From an uncultured Clostridium sp. (GTDB lineage: Bacteria > Bacillota > Clostridia > TANB77 > CAG-508), in the NCBI GenBank assembly GCA_946008205.1, contig CAMGAZ010000035.1:1-9952 (forward strand): a DNA stretch of 9,952 bases. The letters run 5' to 3'. A program made the position numbers and the translations under genes. Below, one piece after another: positions 1-7,565 of the stretch; within the stretch, counting starts at the first letter, position 1; every line of letters begins with the position of its first letter. The notes beneath the pieces are model-generated. The model did no database searches. It worked only from the letters and a program-made list of their open reading frames with translations, and was not told the DNA's origin.

Positions 1-377
1 ATATTTGTATAACCCTTTGCCTTTGGAACATTAAAGCCATTATCAGTTAAGAATTGTCTAAATAAAGCCTTATTTTGAAGAATGTCTACAGACTTTGATG
101 GGTGTCCCGGAAGTCCCATCTTTTCTGCAACATAATAGCAAGTATCAACACCTGGGTCACAAGCAAACGATAAAATGCCATCAATTTCTAACTCTTTTGC
201 TTTTGCTAATACTGCTTCCTTATCAATAATACTAACATTCGCATATTCATCTGAATACTTGTGTGCAATATTATTGGGCAAATAATCACAAGTAATAACA
301 TATATGCCCAATTTATGAGCAGCTTCAATAACTGGCAGAGCATATCGCGCACCACCTAATAGCATAAGTTTTTTCAT
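1..377 (-). CDS. ATP-grasp family protein, N-terminal part (runs off the window)
   Basis: The first 125 codons of a gene that continues past position 1. It starts at ATG 377-375, directly after the flippase stop (TAG then ATG, no gap), with AAGGAA at 384-389 six bases upstream. The protein opens with a Rossmann-like beta-strand and glycine turn (LLGGARYALP, residues 6-15), then VITCDYLPN (28-36), KYSDEYANVSIID (40-52) and FACDPGVDTCYYVAEKMGLPG (71-91). This is the order of the pre-ATP-grasp domain seen in carbamoyl-phosphate-synthase-like and amino-acid ligase ATP-grasp proteins. Lys103 in QNKALFRQFL lies where the ATP-grasp fold proper begins. Such enzymes make amide or peptide bonds through an acyl phosphate. 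In polysaccharide clusters they are often guessed to attach amino acids to sugars, but the substrate cannot be read here because the catalytic domain is outside the window. Family call is fairly firm, role is inference. Confidence 0.85.
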   Translation of the reverse strand, partial: MKKLMLLGGARYALPVIEAAHKLGIYVITCDYLPNNIAHKYSDEYANVSIIDKEAVLAKAKELEIDGILSFACDPGVDTCYYVAEKMGLPGHPSKSVDILQNKALFRQFLTDNGFNVPKAKGYTN

Positions 378-1847
378 CTAATTTTCCTTTTTCTTTCTAA
401 AAATCTTTTGAATCATTGGCTTAACCATATTCCAACAATATGTAAATGATTCGAGCTTTAACAAAGCTGACAAACCAATATATATTACTGCACCAAGCGG
501 AACCTGAATTAATAATGTTAACCAATTTGACAAGTGTAAGAAATTCACACAATACACACATGCACCCATAAATGCAGCCAATACGATTCCCGGCAAAATA
601 TCTTTAAGTTGTTCTAAATAACTATAATTCATTAGCTTTTTATTAGGCAACGAATTGATGATTTGAGACAATACGCTCGTAACAAGCAAGCTATAAGCCA
701 TCGCCATAACACTAATTTTGAATGTAACTAATATTGCAACAATTCCAACAATTTTCTTAATAATTTCAAGCTTCAAAAATATATCCGATCTTCCCATTGC
801 CTTTATCGCATTTAGGTTTGCAGTATGCACGGGATAAAACATATATGTAATACAAAATATCACCATAAACGGATACGACGGCAGCCACTTGTCAGTAATC
901 AAAATTGAAATAACCGATTGTCCACAGGCAGCAAGACCCATCAAAAGCGGTGCCATAACATAAGTACTTGTTTTCATGGCTCGTCTTGTCATACCTTTTA
1001 ATGTTTCAATATTATCTTGTGCGGTAGACATTGATGGCAATAAAACACTATCTATAGATGAATTAATATTTGTGGTTATCATTTGCGGAAAAGTATGTGC
1101 CTTATTATAGTAAGCTAGATCAGCTGATGAATAAACCTTACCAATAATCAACCCCCTAATTTGATTATAAGCAGTATCAAACAAACCTGAAACCAATAGC
1201 TTCCAACCAAACGAAAATAAACCTTTCAAGCGTTCAAACGAAAAAATTAATTTCGGTCTCCATCTAACCGTTAACCATAATATACAGGTATCCATAGCGG
1301 TAGTACTTACGGTATTTGCATCTATTGCCCATGGTCCAAAACCCTTATACGCCATAGCAATTCCAACAAAAGCAGAAAGTAATGTTCCGCCTAATGTGGA
1401 AAAAAAGAATTTCTTAAATAACAAATGCTTTGATACATAAGCACTTTGCACGCCTCTTAAACCCGCAACAATCAGTGTAATACTTGATACACGAGTAAGT
1501 GACACTAGTTCAGGCTTGTCATAAAAGCTTGCGATTAATGGTGCACATAAAAACATTACAAAGTATAATGATACACACATGAACAAATTAAAATAGAATA
1601 CTGTTGAGTAATCTAAATCGTCTGCATCTTTCTTTTGAACTAGTGAAACAGCCATACCGCTATCAATAAACACATTCATGATAGTAATGAAAATTGTGAT
1701 TAACGCAACTGTGCCATAGTCATCAGGAGTAAGTAAACGAGCCAATATTATTGTAACAACAAAACTTACACCCTGTGCACCACATCTTTCAGCAAAACGC
1801 CACAAAAATCCGGTAATAGTCTTTTTCTTGATAAATTCTTCTGCCAT
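378..1847 (-). CDS. Wzx/TuaB-type polysaccharide flippase (MOP superfamily)
   Basis: A 489-residue integral membrane protein of the polysaccharide transporter branch of the MOP superfamily, expected to flip undecaprenyl-linked repeat units across the cytoplasmic membrane. The N-terminus carries the family pattern: a basic start, FLWRFAERCGAQGVSFVVTI (14-33), then LARLLTPDDYGTVALI (35-50). After it come repeated hydrophobic segments through the whole length, consistent with about 12-14 helices, and a lysine-rich cytoplasmic tail (FRKKKEN). Length is normal for the family. Its ATG (1847-1845) shares one base with the upstream GT2 stop (TAATG), and AAGGAG sits at 1857-1862, nine bases upstream, so translation is probably coupled. 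It is the only transporter in the window, which points to a Wzx/Wzy-type pathway; the Wzy polymerase is not in view. Base composition looks less AT-rich than the 2.9-5.7 kb part of the operon. Confidence 0.93.
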   Translation of the reverse strand: MAEEFIKKKTITGFLWRFAERCGAQGVSFVVTIILARLLTPDDYGTVALITIFITIMNVFIDSGMAVSLVQKKDADDLDYSTVFYFNLFMCVSLYFVMFLCAPLIASFYDKPELVSLTRVSSITLIVAGLRGVQSAYVSKHLLFKKFFFSTLGGTLLSAFVGIAMAYKGFGPWAIDANTVSTTAMDTCILWLTVRWRPKLIFSFERLKGLFSFGWKLLVSGLFDTAYNQIRGLIIGKVYSSADLAYYNKAHTFPQMITTNINSSIDSVLLPSMSTAQDNIETLKGMTRRAMKTSTYVMAPLLMGLAACGQSVISILITDKWLPSYPFMVIFCITYMFYPVHTANLNAIKAMGRSDIFLKLEIIKKIVGIVAILVTFKISVMAMAYSLLVTSVLSQIINSLPNKKLMNYSYLEQLKDILPGIVLAAFMGACVYCVNFLHLSNWLTLLIQVPLGAVIYIGLSALLKLESFTYCWNMVKPMIQKIFRKKKEN

Positions 1848-2845
1848 TACTTACTACTCCTTATTTTTGAATATATCTTAAGCAAAAATGGCAAATACAA
1901 ACTCAATAAAAGCTTAATTTTTGCTCGTCCTGTTAAATCTTTATAACTATCAATATTGCTTTTTTTGAAGAAAAAAGTAATTTTTTTCAATAAACTATTT
2001 GTTGATAACAAAATCATAGACAAATCAAACACACTTAATTTTTCATTGATTTGATCGGTGTATTTATAATTAGAATATTCATCAAACAGCAAATACATTT
2101 CTTTCATTTTTTGAATGTGTCTTTTTTGCAATTCAGGATTGTTTTTTTGTTTCACAGACCAACTTCCGACGCTATTTAATCGATAACATGACATTACCTC
2201 ATTGATATAATAAGTTTTTCCTTTAGTACCAAAATAAAGTAATGCGGGTTCATCACCAACATCGGAAACCTTAAAAAACTCCGGAGGGGAATTAAGGAAT
2301 TCTCTATAATCTTCAATACGTCTGAAATAACTTGTTGTTTGAAATGAATAGCCATAAAAAACATATTGCATAAACTCAAATTCATCCTTCATGCCCTCTT
2401 CTATGGCAAAATCCGGATAATACCTATCTAACGGAGTTCCATCTTCTTTAACAGCCTGAACCTTGTGAAGACATAAGTGACAATCCGGATTCTTTTCCAT
2501 AATATCAACCTGTTTTTGAAGCTTATATTCATCGCACCAAAAATCATCACCTTCACAAATTGCAACATATTTGCCTTTTATTTTAGGATATAAAAATGTT
2601 TGATCTATCTTCACTCCCTTTGAATATTGATTTTCAGTTTGATAAATTGGCTTAATAATCTCCGGATATTTCTGTTCATACTCTCTAATAATATCAGGAG
2701 AACTATCCGTTGACGCATCATCATGTATTAATATTTCATACTTAAAATTTGTCTTTTGAGCCAATAATCCATCAAGGCATTGCCTTAAATACTTTTCATG
2801 GTTATATACAAGACAGTTAATACTAACAATTACTTCATCTTTCAT
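1847..2845 (-). CDS. GT2-family glycosyltransferase
   Basis: A 332-residue GT-A fold inverting glycosyltransferase. The N-terminus (VSINCLVYNHEKYLRQCL, 7-24) is the nucleotide-binding strand and turn. HDDAS (41-45) is the usual first aspartate motif. EGDDFW (98-103), followed by YKLQKQVDIMEKNPDC (107-122), is the metal-binding DXD-like motif in the form typical of a capsule-associated GT2 subgroup (EGDDxW, then KLQKQ). The C-terminal third is basic and partly hydrophobic (LLLSLYLPFLLKIYSKIRS), likely a membrane-contact region, with no clear transmembrane bundle. The start ATG at 2845-2843 is preceded by AAGGAA at 2853-2858, which overlaps the stop codon of the upstream reading frame (TAA 2859-2857), so this gene is built to be translated in tandem with what precedes it. 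It presumably transfers one sugar to the lipid-linked repeat unit; donor and acceptor are not predictable from sequence alone. Confidence 0.92.
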   Translation of the reverse strand: MKDEVIVSINCLVYNHEKYLRQCLDGLLAQKTNFKYEILIHDDASTDSSPDIIREYEQKYPEIIKPIYQTENQYSKGVKIDQTFLYPKIKGKYVAICEGDDFWCDEYKLQKQVDIMEKNPDCHLCLHKVQAVKEDGTPLDRYYPDFAIEEGMKDEFEFMQYVFYGYSFQTTSYFRRIEDYREFLNSPPEFFKVSDVGDEPALLYFGTKGKTYYINEVMSCYRLNSVGSWSVKQKNNPELQKRHIQKMKEMYLLFDEYSNYKYTDQINEKLSVFDLSMILLSTNSLLKKITFFFKKSNIDSYKDLTGRAKIKLLLSLYLPFLLKIYSKIRSSK

Positions 2846-2856
2846 AAAAACATTCC

Positions 2857-3063
2857 TTATTTCTTTATAAATCTCTTTATTCTCGCCTTAATTGAATTTG
2901 CAGGAATAGAACTTTTGGCTTTATTAATTATTGCGTTAACATCACCTTTTTTAAATAAAGAAAGATATCCTCTATTGTTTTTTTGTTCATATTCATTAAC
3001 ATATATCGATGTGCAAATTCTATTCATTTGTGAAGTAGCCAATACATTCTCCACTTCTTCATT
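2857..3063 (-). pseudogene. Detached C-terminus of the upstream GT2 gene, behind an in-frame TAA
   Basis: These 68 codons plus stop follow the TAA at 3066-3064 in exactly the same frame as the GT2 gene upstream. The peptide (NEEVENVLATSQMN... ending IKARIKRFIKK) has the basic, amphipathic character of GT2 C-termini such as that of the next gene. It has no ATG near its beginning: a GTG at 3054 is the only candidate start, and I see no good ribosome binding site before it, only A-rich sequence. Its own stop at 2859-2857 overlaps the ribosome binding site of the next gene, the coupling pattern used elsewhere in this operon. I read it as the original tail of a roughly 351-residue protein, separated by a single codon change. 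It could still be made at low level by readthrough or by reinitiation at the GTG. Sequence error is possible but must be a substitution, since an indel would change frame. Confidence 0.7.
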
Positions 3064-3912
3064 TTATTTTTTTTCTTCATATTTTCCAGAATGATAGCAC
3101 ATTTCAAGCCAAGAAATTGCAACATTATACATTTGGACATCACTAACTTTTACAAATCTGTCTTCATAAGAGAATTGCTTTATAAGCCCTGTTCTAACAT
3201 CATCAACAATGCAAAAATCATCAAAAAATGTAGGTATAAACTTTGATGTAACCCCACCCAAAGCATAACATAGCACAATTTCGCTCTTTAACACAATGCT
3301 ATTTGAATTGGAAAAAGCATATAAATTAACAATCAAATCCTCTGCGTATCGTTTTGGGTGAACGGTAATGCTTTCAAAAGCATTTTTAATTATTCCGACC
3401 TTAAAAAACTTTCCCCATAACTCATCACCTAAAAAAGAACCACCATAAAACGAAATCAAAGCATCAAGGGTACTTTCACCTTCGTACACAATATCATCAA
3501 AAACTCTACAGCTTTTAAAAGGGATCTTATTGCAATTTTTATTGTTAAAAACAGGAATAAATCCTGTGCAAATTATATCTCTGTTTTCGTTTTTTATAAT
3601 ACTTTCCAGATTGTCAGACCCGTAAAAAGCGTCATCAGAATCGAGAAATGTAACATAATCATCGGCAGATATGTTATCACACAATTTTAATCCATTTTTT
3701 CTTGCTTCAAACTGACCTGCATTATCTTGATTAATTACTCTAATGCGTTCATCTTTATTTGCTTCTTCTTTGCAAACAGAAAGGGTATCATCATTAGAAC
3801 CATCATTAATAATAATTAAATTCCAATCTTTAAATGATTGCTTTTGAACAGATTTTATAGCATATTTAATTGTTTTTTCTGCATTATATGCAGGCATAAT
3901 TATAAACAACAT
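3064..3912 (-). CDS. GT2-family glycosyltransferase, C-terminally truncated by in-frame TAA
   Basis: A 282-residue product with a complete GT-A catalytic core: FIIMPAYNAEKTIKYAIKSV (3-22), INDGS (35-39), GQFEARKNG (67-75) and FLDSDD (89-94, DXD metal site). It ends ...GKYEEKK at a TAA inside an A-rich run (GAA GAA AAA AAA TAA AAT GAA GAA). The same frame stays open for 68 further codons, so the ancestral protein was probably about 351 residues. The catalytic motifs are intact, so activity may survive, but the lost part is the basic tail that could hold it at the membrane or help acceptor binding. The start ATG 3912-3910 follows an unusually long 50-nt gap after the acetyltransferase. Two GG-containing stretches upstream (AAAAGG further out and TAGGT about 5 nt away) can serve as the ribosome binding site. 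Donor sugar unknown. Confidence 0.85.
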   Translation of the reverse strand: MLFIIMPAYNAEKTIKYAIKSVQKQSFKDWNLIIINDGSNDDTLSVCKEEANKDERIRVINQDNAGQFEARKNGLKLCDNISADDYVTFLDSDDAFYGSDNLESIIKNENRDIICTGFIPVFNNKNCNKIPFKSCRVFDDIVYEGESTLDALISFYGGSFLGDELWGKFFKVGIIKNAFESITVHPKRYAEDLIVNLYAFSNSNSIVLKSEIVLCYALGGVTSKFIPTFFDDFCIVDDVRTGLIKQFSYEDRFVKVSDVQMYNVAISWLEMCYHSGKYEEKK

Positions 3913-3962
3913 ATGTACCTATACCTTTTAGAAAAATCTAAACTATTACTCTTATTTAACCT

Positions 3963-4544
3963 CTACCATTCCGTTTTTCTCAACGATGATTTTTCAAAAT
4001 CGTATTCAACATCAAGATATATCTTTTTTTCTTCCTTAAGTCTATCGTAATTTTCTTTGTTTCTATACTTAATTACTTTTGCAGGATTTCCTCCCACAAC
4101 TGCATATTTTGGCACATCCTTAGTAATTACGGCACCCGCCCCTATCACAGAGCCTTCTCCTATAGTCACTCCTGGCACTATCGTCACTCTAGAACCTATC
4201 CACACATTTTCTTCTATAGTGACTGGTTTTTTTATCATTCGCTTATCATACGGAATACATTGTAAGTCTTCTGAGTCATAATTGTGATTAGTGGTCCATA
4301 TTTCACAGTTTCTCGATATAATAGTTCCATTACCAATAGTAATTCCGCCCTCAGACTTAGCAAAAAAATTATCACCAATCCAACAATTACTGCCCAAATC
4401 AAAATTTTTTTTGAAAGATATATGACAATTATTACCTATTTCAATATTTCTACCACAATTTTTAAATCCCGCTACATATTCATTACGCCACTTTCTCTTT
4501 TTTTTATCTGCATATGCAATATGTAATTTTGTTAATATATTCAT
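3963..4544 (-). CDS. Left-handed beta-helix O-acetyltransferase (WcaF/maltose acetyltransferase-like)
   Basis: A 193-residue hexapeptide-repeat acyltransferase. Imperfect [LIV]-G-x-x repeats run through most of the protein: IEIGNNCHIS (34-43), FDLGSNCWIGDNF (48-60), ITIGNGTIIS (68-77), VTIEENVWIGSRVTIVPGVTIGEGSVIGAGAVITKDVP (108-145). They are broken by a loop carrying TTNHNYD (84-90), whose His87 is the expected catalytic base. The end of the fold is the classic VVGGNPAKVIKYR (149-161). Known members use acetyl-CoA to acetylate a sugar hydroxyl, and trimerise so that the active site lies between subunits. Here the likely role is O-acetylation of the repeat unit in the cytoplasm. The start has a strong ribosome binding site, AAAGAGG at 4551-4557, overlapping the FrhB stop codon, with an 11-nt gap to that gene. 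The last 30 or so residues are charged and beyond the helix. Very AT-rich. Confidence 0.93.
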   Translation of the reverse strand: MNILTKLHIAYADKKKRKWRNEYVAGFKNCGRNIEIGNNCHISFKKNFDLGSNCWIGDNFFAKSEGGITIGNGTIISRNCEIWTTNHNYDSEDLQCIPYDKRMIKKPVTIEENVWIGSRVTIVPGVTIGEGSVIGAGAVITKDVPKYAVVGGNPAKVIKYRNKENYDRLKEEKKIYLDVEYDFEKSSLRKTEW

Positions 4545-4555
4545 ATTTGACCTCT

Positions 4556-5737
4556 TTAATACAACGTTTTTTCCTTATACAACAACAAATTTTTAACTTT
4601 TCTTAAAAAGAACATAATTTTCTTTTTTAACCTATTTTTCATTGTTTTTTTATAATATTTTTTTAATGTTTCTTCATATCCAATAGTATTGGAAGATAAG
4701 TAAAATTCTTTTCTTTTAGAACTTGGATTAGGTGAATATAGAATACTTTTGTTGTAATTTACAATAGTATCAATGTTTACTCTCTCTTTTTGAATTGAAT
4801 TTTCTATTTCAGAAAATATTTTCTGTCCTTTTGGTGTATTTATAATAACTGCTGAAATACCTTTGTTATCATCATAGTTTGGCAATTCAACCTCCGCTCC
4901 CCAAAAATCTCCTAAAGTAATATCGCTTTTAGACTTAAAGTTTCTTGATGGACATTTATAGCAACATTCTTTAAGCAGAATGTTGCTTAGAAATAGTTCC
5001 GAATAATAGTAATCAATTGTAATAGGTTCTCTATATGTTTTTCCATTCTCAAATTCAAATTTTACCGAACTGTTATGCCAACCCAAATCTTTGCTTCTAA
5101 AATGAATATCAGTAATATTTGATTTAAAATGTTTGCTCTTTAAAGAAACATATGCTTTCAAAAGTTTTCGACTGGTAATTCCATGGCATATAAAATCAAC
5201 ACTTATCAAATTTTCATATTCTTTCCCTAAAAATAAGATTAAACCTTCTGTTTGACAAGGACTGCCGGTAAATAAAACAAGTTTTCCGCTATTTAACAAA
5301 TCTTTTATTTCTCGATATACAGTTCCGACATCACTTTGAGAGTATTTTGACCCACTCATCTTCTCAACTTCTGCAAAGCTGTTTGAAACAATATGCTTAA
5401 CCGAAAAATCATCATCAAATATTGCTCCACAAACATATCCATTACTTTTTAGCACATACTTTGCCAATTCTATAAACATTCCACCGGAAGTACTGTTCAA
5501 TCTAACAGTTTCATCTTTGTTCTTTGCCGCGTAAGCTACTTTAATGCTTTTCGATTCATGCATAGATAAAGCAGTACATACATTTTCACACTTATTACAC
5601 ATAATACATTTATCATAATTAATAAGTGGATATTCAAAATCAAGATATTCATTTTTAAAACTAATTGCATCAACAGGACACGCATTCGAACAAGCTTTAC
5701 AAAGCGTGCAAGTTTCAAATTTTACCTTATCAATCAT
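4556..5737 (-). CDS. FrhB-like ferredoxin-domain oxidoreductase (coenzyme F420 hydrogenase/dehydrogenase beta subunit family)
   Basis: A 393-residue protein with two parts. Residues 1-56 form a bacterial-type ferredoxin with two complete [4Fe-4S] motifs: Cys10, 13, 16, 20 (CTLCKACSNACP) and Cys44, 47, 50, 54 (CIMCNKCENVC). The rest matches the FrhB-family N- and C-terminal domains: NSTSGGMF (81-88), SGSKYSQS (128-135), FTGSPCQ (156-162, Cys161), DFICHG (181-186), HFRSKDLGWH (212-221), ECCYKCPSRN (257-266, Cys258/259/262) and DITLGDFWG (272-280). In methanogens FrhB carries FAD and an iron-sulfur cluster and reduces F420. Homologs in bacterial capsule loci have no established reaction, and F420 itself is unlikely in this kind of organism. 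Its start lies inside the pyruvyl transferase gene (8-nt overlap), suggesting coupled translation and joint function. The tail (MKNRLKKKIMFFLRKVKNLL) is strongly basic and amphipathic. Family firm, substrate unknown. Confidence 0.92.
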   Translation of the reverse strand: MIDKVKFETCTLCKACSNACPVDAISFKNEYLDFEYPLINYDKCIMCNKCENVCTALSMHESKSIKVAYAAKNKDETVRLNSTSGGMFIELAKYVLKSNGYVCGAIFDDDFSVKHIVSNSFAEVEKMSGSKYSQSDVGTVYREIKDLLNSGKLVLFTGSPCQTEGLILFLGKEYENLISVDFICHGITSRKLLKAYVSLKSKHFKSNITDIHFRSKDLGWHNSSVKFEFENGKTYREPITIDYYYSELFLSNILLKECCYKCPSRNFKSKSDITLGDFWGAEVELPNYDDNKGISAVIINTPKGQKIFSEIENSIQKERVNIDTIVNYNKSILYSPNPSSKRKEFYLSSNTIGYEETLKKYYKKTMKNRLKKKIMFFLRKVKNLLLYKEKTLY

Positions 5738-6842
5738 TATTCACACCATTTAAAACTTTATATATGTACTCTATTGACAAGTCTATCATTAAATTTAATT
5801 TATCATATACTTCATTATAATCGATCTCTGATTCTATGCTAACCTCATTTTTTTTGCTTACCATTCTATCAAGAATGCCCAATGATTTTGTCAAATCGAT
5901 CATTCTTGTATTAATAGCTTCTTCTCTATTCAAAACCCAAAACTGCTTTCCGAAAATAATTGAAAACGCAGTTGCATGGAATGAATTTGAAACAACATAT
6001 TTTGCATTATACACCAATTTTAGAAACTCAATCGGACCTGATTGATTAAAACACTTATCAGCATAGTCAAAACTTTGAATTGAATAAATATTACAACTAG
6101 TTTCATTTGAAATCTTTTGCACAATTTCTCTCACATTTTTACTATTGTCAAAATCATAAACTAAAACATAATCGTCTTTTGTATTAATGGACAAATCAAA
6201 AGATTCCCAACATTTTTTATTAAGCAAAAATACCGGGTCAAGTACCTGAACACCATTATTTATTCCAAGTGATTTGAGAATATTTAATCCCGAGGACTCA
6301 CGAACGGAAATATAATCTAATTTAGCAAGCCATTGCGAAATTACACTTCTATATTCAATAGGTATCGTTTCAGTTGCAAAACTAGCGGCATATGAGGCTC
6401 TTTTTATGTCATCACTACCAAAATTGAGATAAAATGCCGGATCTTTACCATTTTGAAATAATGTATTCCATATTTGATCACTTCCTGCGAAGTATAATTC
6501 TGCATCAGGAGGATTAAATCTTAAATCATCTATTGTAATATATCTGTCTGTTAATTTCAAATAATTTGCTTTAAAGTCATCAAAATTTCTTTTCCGTTTC
6601 CCTTTTATTAATTTAATGCGTTCCGGAAGCTTTGCTAACAAATACATTTCTCTTAAAAAAGGTTTGTCAAACAATGGATTAGCTATCGCTTTCAAATTAT
6701 AATGATTACTTAGATAATCAGGCTTGTAATCAATAATTTCAACTTCATTCCCTAATGATTCAAGAAATGTCTGAAGAGCATATGCTTGAAGACTCGCTCC
6801 CACATTGTATACATCATGACAAGTTATTGTTTTGATTTTCAT
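5730..6842 (-). CDS. Polysaccharide pyruvyl transferase family protein
   Basis: A 370-residue member of the polysaccharide pyruvyl transferase family (PF04230; relatives CsaB and WcaK). Characterised members use phosphoenolpyruvate to form a pyruvate ketal on a sugar, giving a negative charge. Visible motifs are YNVGASLQAYALQ (12-24), FAGSDQIWN (118-126), ISVRESSG (178-185), VLDPVFLL (200-207), VSNSFHATAFSIIFGKQF (284-301, conserved His289) and NTRMIDLT (311-318), in the order and spacing of a two-domain GT-B-like fold. AGGGA at 6850-6854 lies seven bases before the ATG, and only two bases separate it from the GT32 stop. Its last codons overlap the FrhB start. This subgroup with the DQIWN and SFHA motifs is the one usually found beside FrhB genes, and whether it really transfers pyruvate has not, to my knowledge, been shown. 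Substrate unknown. Confidence 0.93.
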   Translation of the reverse strand: MKIKTITCHDVYNVGASLQAYALQTFLESLGNEVEIIDYKPDYLSNHYNLKAIANPLFDKPFLREMYLLAKLPERIKLIKGKRKRNFDDFKANYLKLTDRYITIDDLRFNPPDAELYFAGSDQIWNTLFQNGKDPAFYLNFGSDDIKRASYAASFATETIPIEYRSVISQWLAKLDYISVRESSGLNILKSLGINNGVQVLDPVFLLNKKCWESFDLSINTKDDYVLVYDFDNSKNVREIVQKISNETSCNIYSIQSFDYADKCFNQSGPIEFLKLVYNAKYVVSNSFHATAFSIIFGKQFWVLNREEAINTRMIDLTKSLGILDRMVSKKNEVSIESEIDYNEVYDKLNLMIDLSIEYIYKVLNGVNND

Positions 6843-6844
6843 AT

Positions 6845-7564
6845 TTATTTCCCTAATGCTTTTTTAAGCCAAGATAAACTGTTTTTCCCGAACATTCTAT
6901 GTATTAACTGTGTTATTCTTTTCTTTAATCTCGAATCATTTCCCCAACTTTGGTCATACCAATGAATAGAATATGTATTTGATGTTTTTTTCAGTCTTCC
7001 TGTAATACTATCATAAGGATTGAAATACTCCGCCGGATAAATATGGACATCATCAATAATCTGCTCTTTGCCGTTCAACTCTATACCTTTTTTCTCCACC
7101 AGTCTTGTAGCAACTCTCGCACATCCAAGAATATTAAATGAGCCGTCTTCTTTAATGAAAACATCATATATATATTCATCAATATGTTCCTTAAAAAAAT
7201 GAACTCCTGCTTGAGAAGCAAATCCTTGTCCTGAATTAACATATTCATCATTTTCAAAGCTCATATATGCTTTGTTTTTGAGCAAATCATCAAGCGGCTT
7301 TATTACCTCAACATCCGTATCCATATATATTCCGCCATGCTCGTAAACAACAATCAAACGAGCAACATCGCTAACAAAAGCATACTTCTTTGCTTCATAA
7401 GCCTGTTCAACAAACGGCATACAATGGACATCAAAATTAGTTTCATTCCACTCAATTATTTCGTAATCCGGACAATACTTTTTCCAGCTATTTATACACT
7501 TTACAACTGATTTTGGTTTTTCATTTCCGCCAAACCAAAAATAATGAATTTTTTTAGGAATCAT
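6845..7564 (-). CDS. GT32-type glycosyltransferase with DXD motif (OCH1/capsular polysaccharide synthesis family)
   Basis: A 239-residue retaining-type glycosyltransferase of the DXD (Gly_transf_sug/GT32) family. It opens with the family signature MIPKKIHYFWFGG (1-13), followed by CINSWKKYCPDYEIIEWNE (23-41), AFVSDVARL (62-70) and HGGIYMDTDVEV (76-87), where Asp82 and Asp84 are the metal and nucleotide-sugar ligands. C-terminal IHWYDQSW is also usual for the family. I chose ATG at 7564 because the family start is MIPKKIHY and GGTGA at 7570-7574 is spaced five bases from it. In-frame TTG (7576) and GTG (7573) codons would add four residues and overlap the GT4 stop. Bacterial homologs add sugars such as galactose or mannose in capsule repeat units; the sugar cannot be told here. 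No membrane segment; a basic C-terminus suggests peripheral membrane association. Confidence 0.92.
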   Translation of the reverse strand: MIPKKIHYFWFGGNEKPKSVVKCINSWKKYCPDYEIIEWNETNFDVHCMPFVEQAYEAKKYAFVSDVARLIVVYEHGGIYMDTDVEVIKPLDDLLKNKAYMSFENDEYVNSGQGFASQAGVHFFKEHIDEYIYDVFIKEDGSFNILGCARVATRLVEKKGIELNGKEQIIDDVHIYPAEYFNPYDSITGRLKKTSNTYSIHWYDQSWGNDSRLKKRITQLIHRMFGKNSLSWLKKALGK

Positions 7565-7565
7565 A

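Noticed and set aside
3064..3075. Phase-variable A8 tract controlling the GT2 C-terminus
   Set aside because: The stop is in the same frame as the downstream tail, so gain or loss of one A leads to other early stops instead of restoring the long form.
3927..3942. Perfect 6-bp inverted repeat (TTTAGA-TTTT-TCTAAA on the minus strand) just before a GT2 ribosome binding site
   Set aside because: Only one G-C pair per arm and a 4-base loop in AT-rich DNA; too weak to call a terminator or regulatory hairpin without more evidence.
3900..3962. Frame stays open for about 20 codons after the acetyltransferase TAG, overlapping the next gene
   Set aside because: The acetyltransferase is already of normal length, the peptide has no family character, and 20 open codons are not rare by chance.
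2194..5718. Minus-strand open frames of about 60 codons inside the GT2 and FrhB genes (2194-2385, 5536-5718)
   Set aside because: They are alternative frames of genes with clear catalytic or iron-sulfur motifs.
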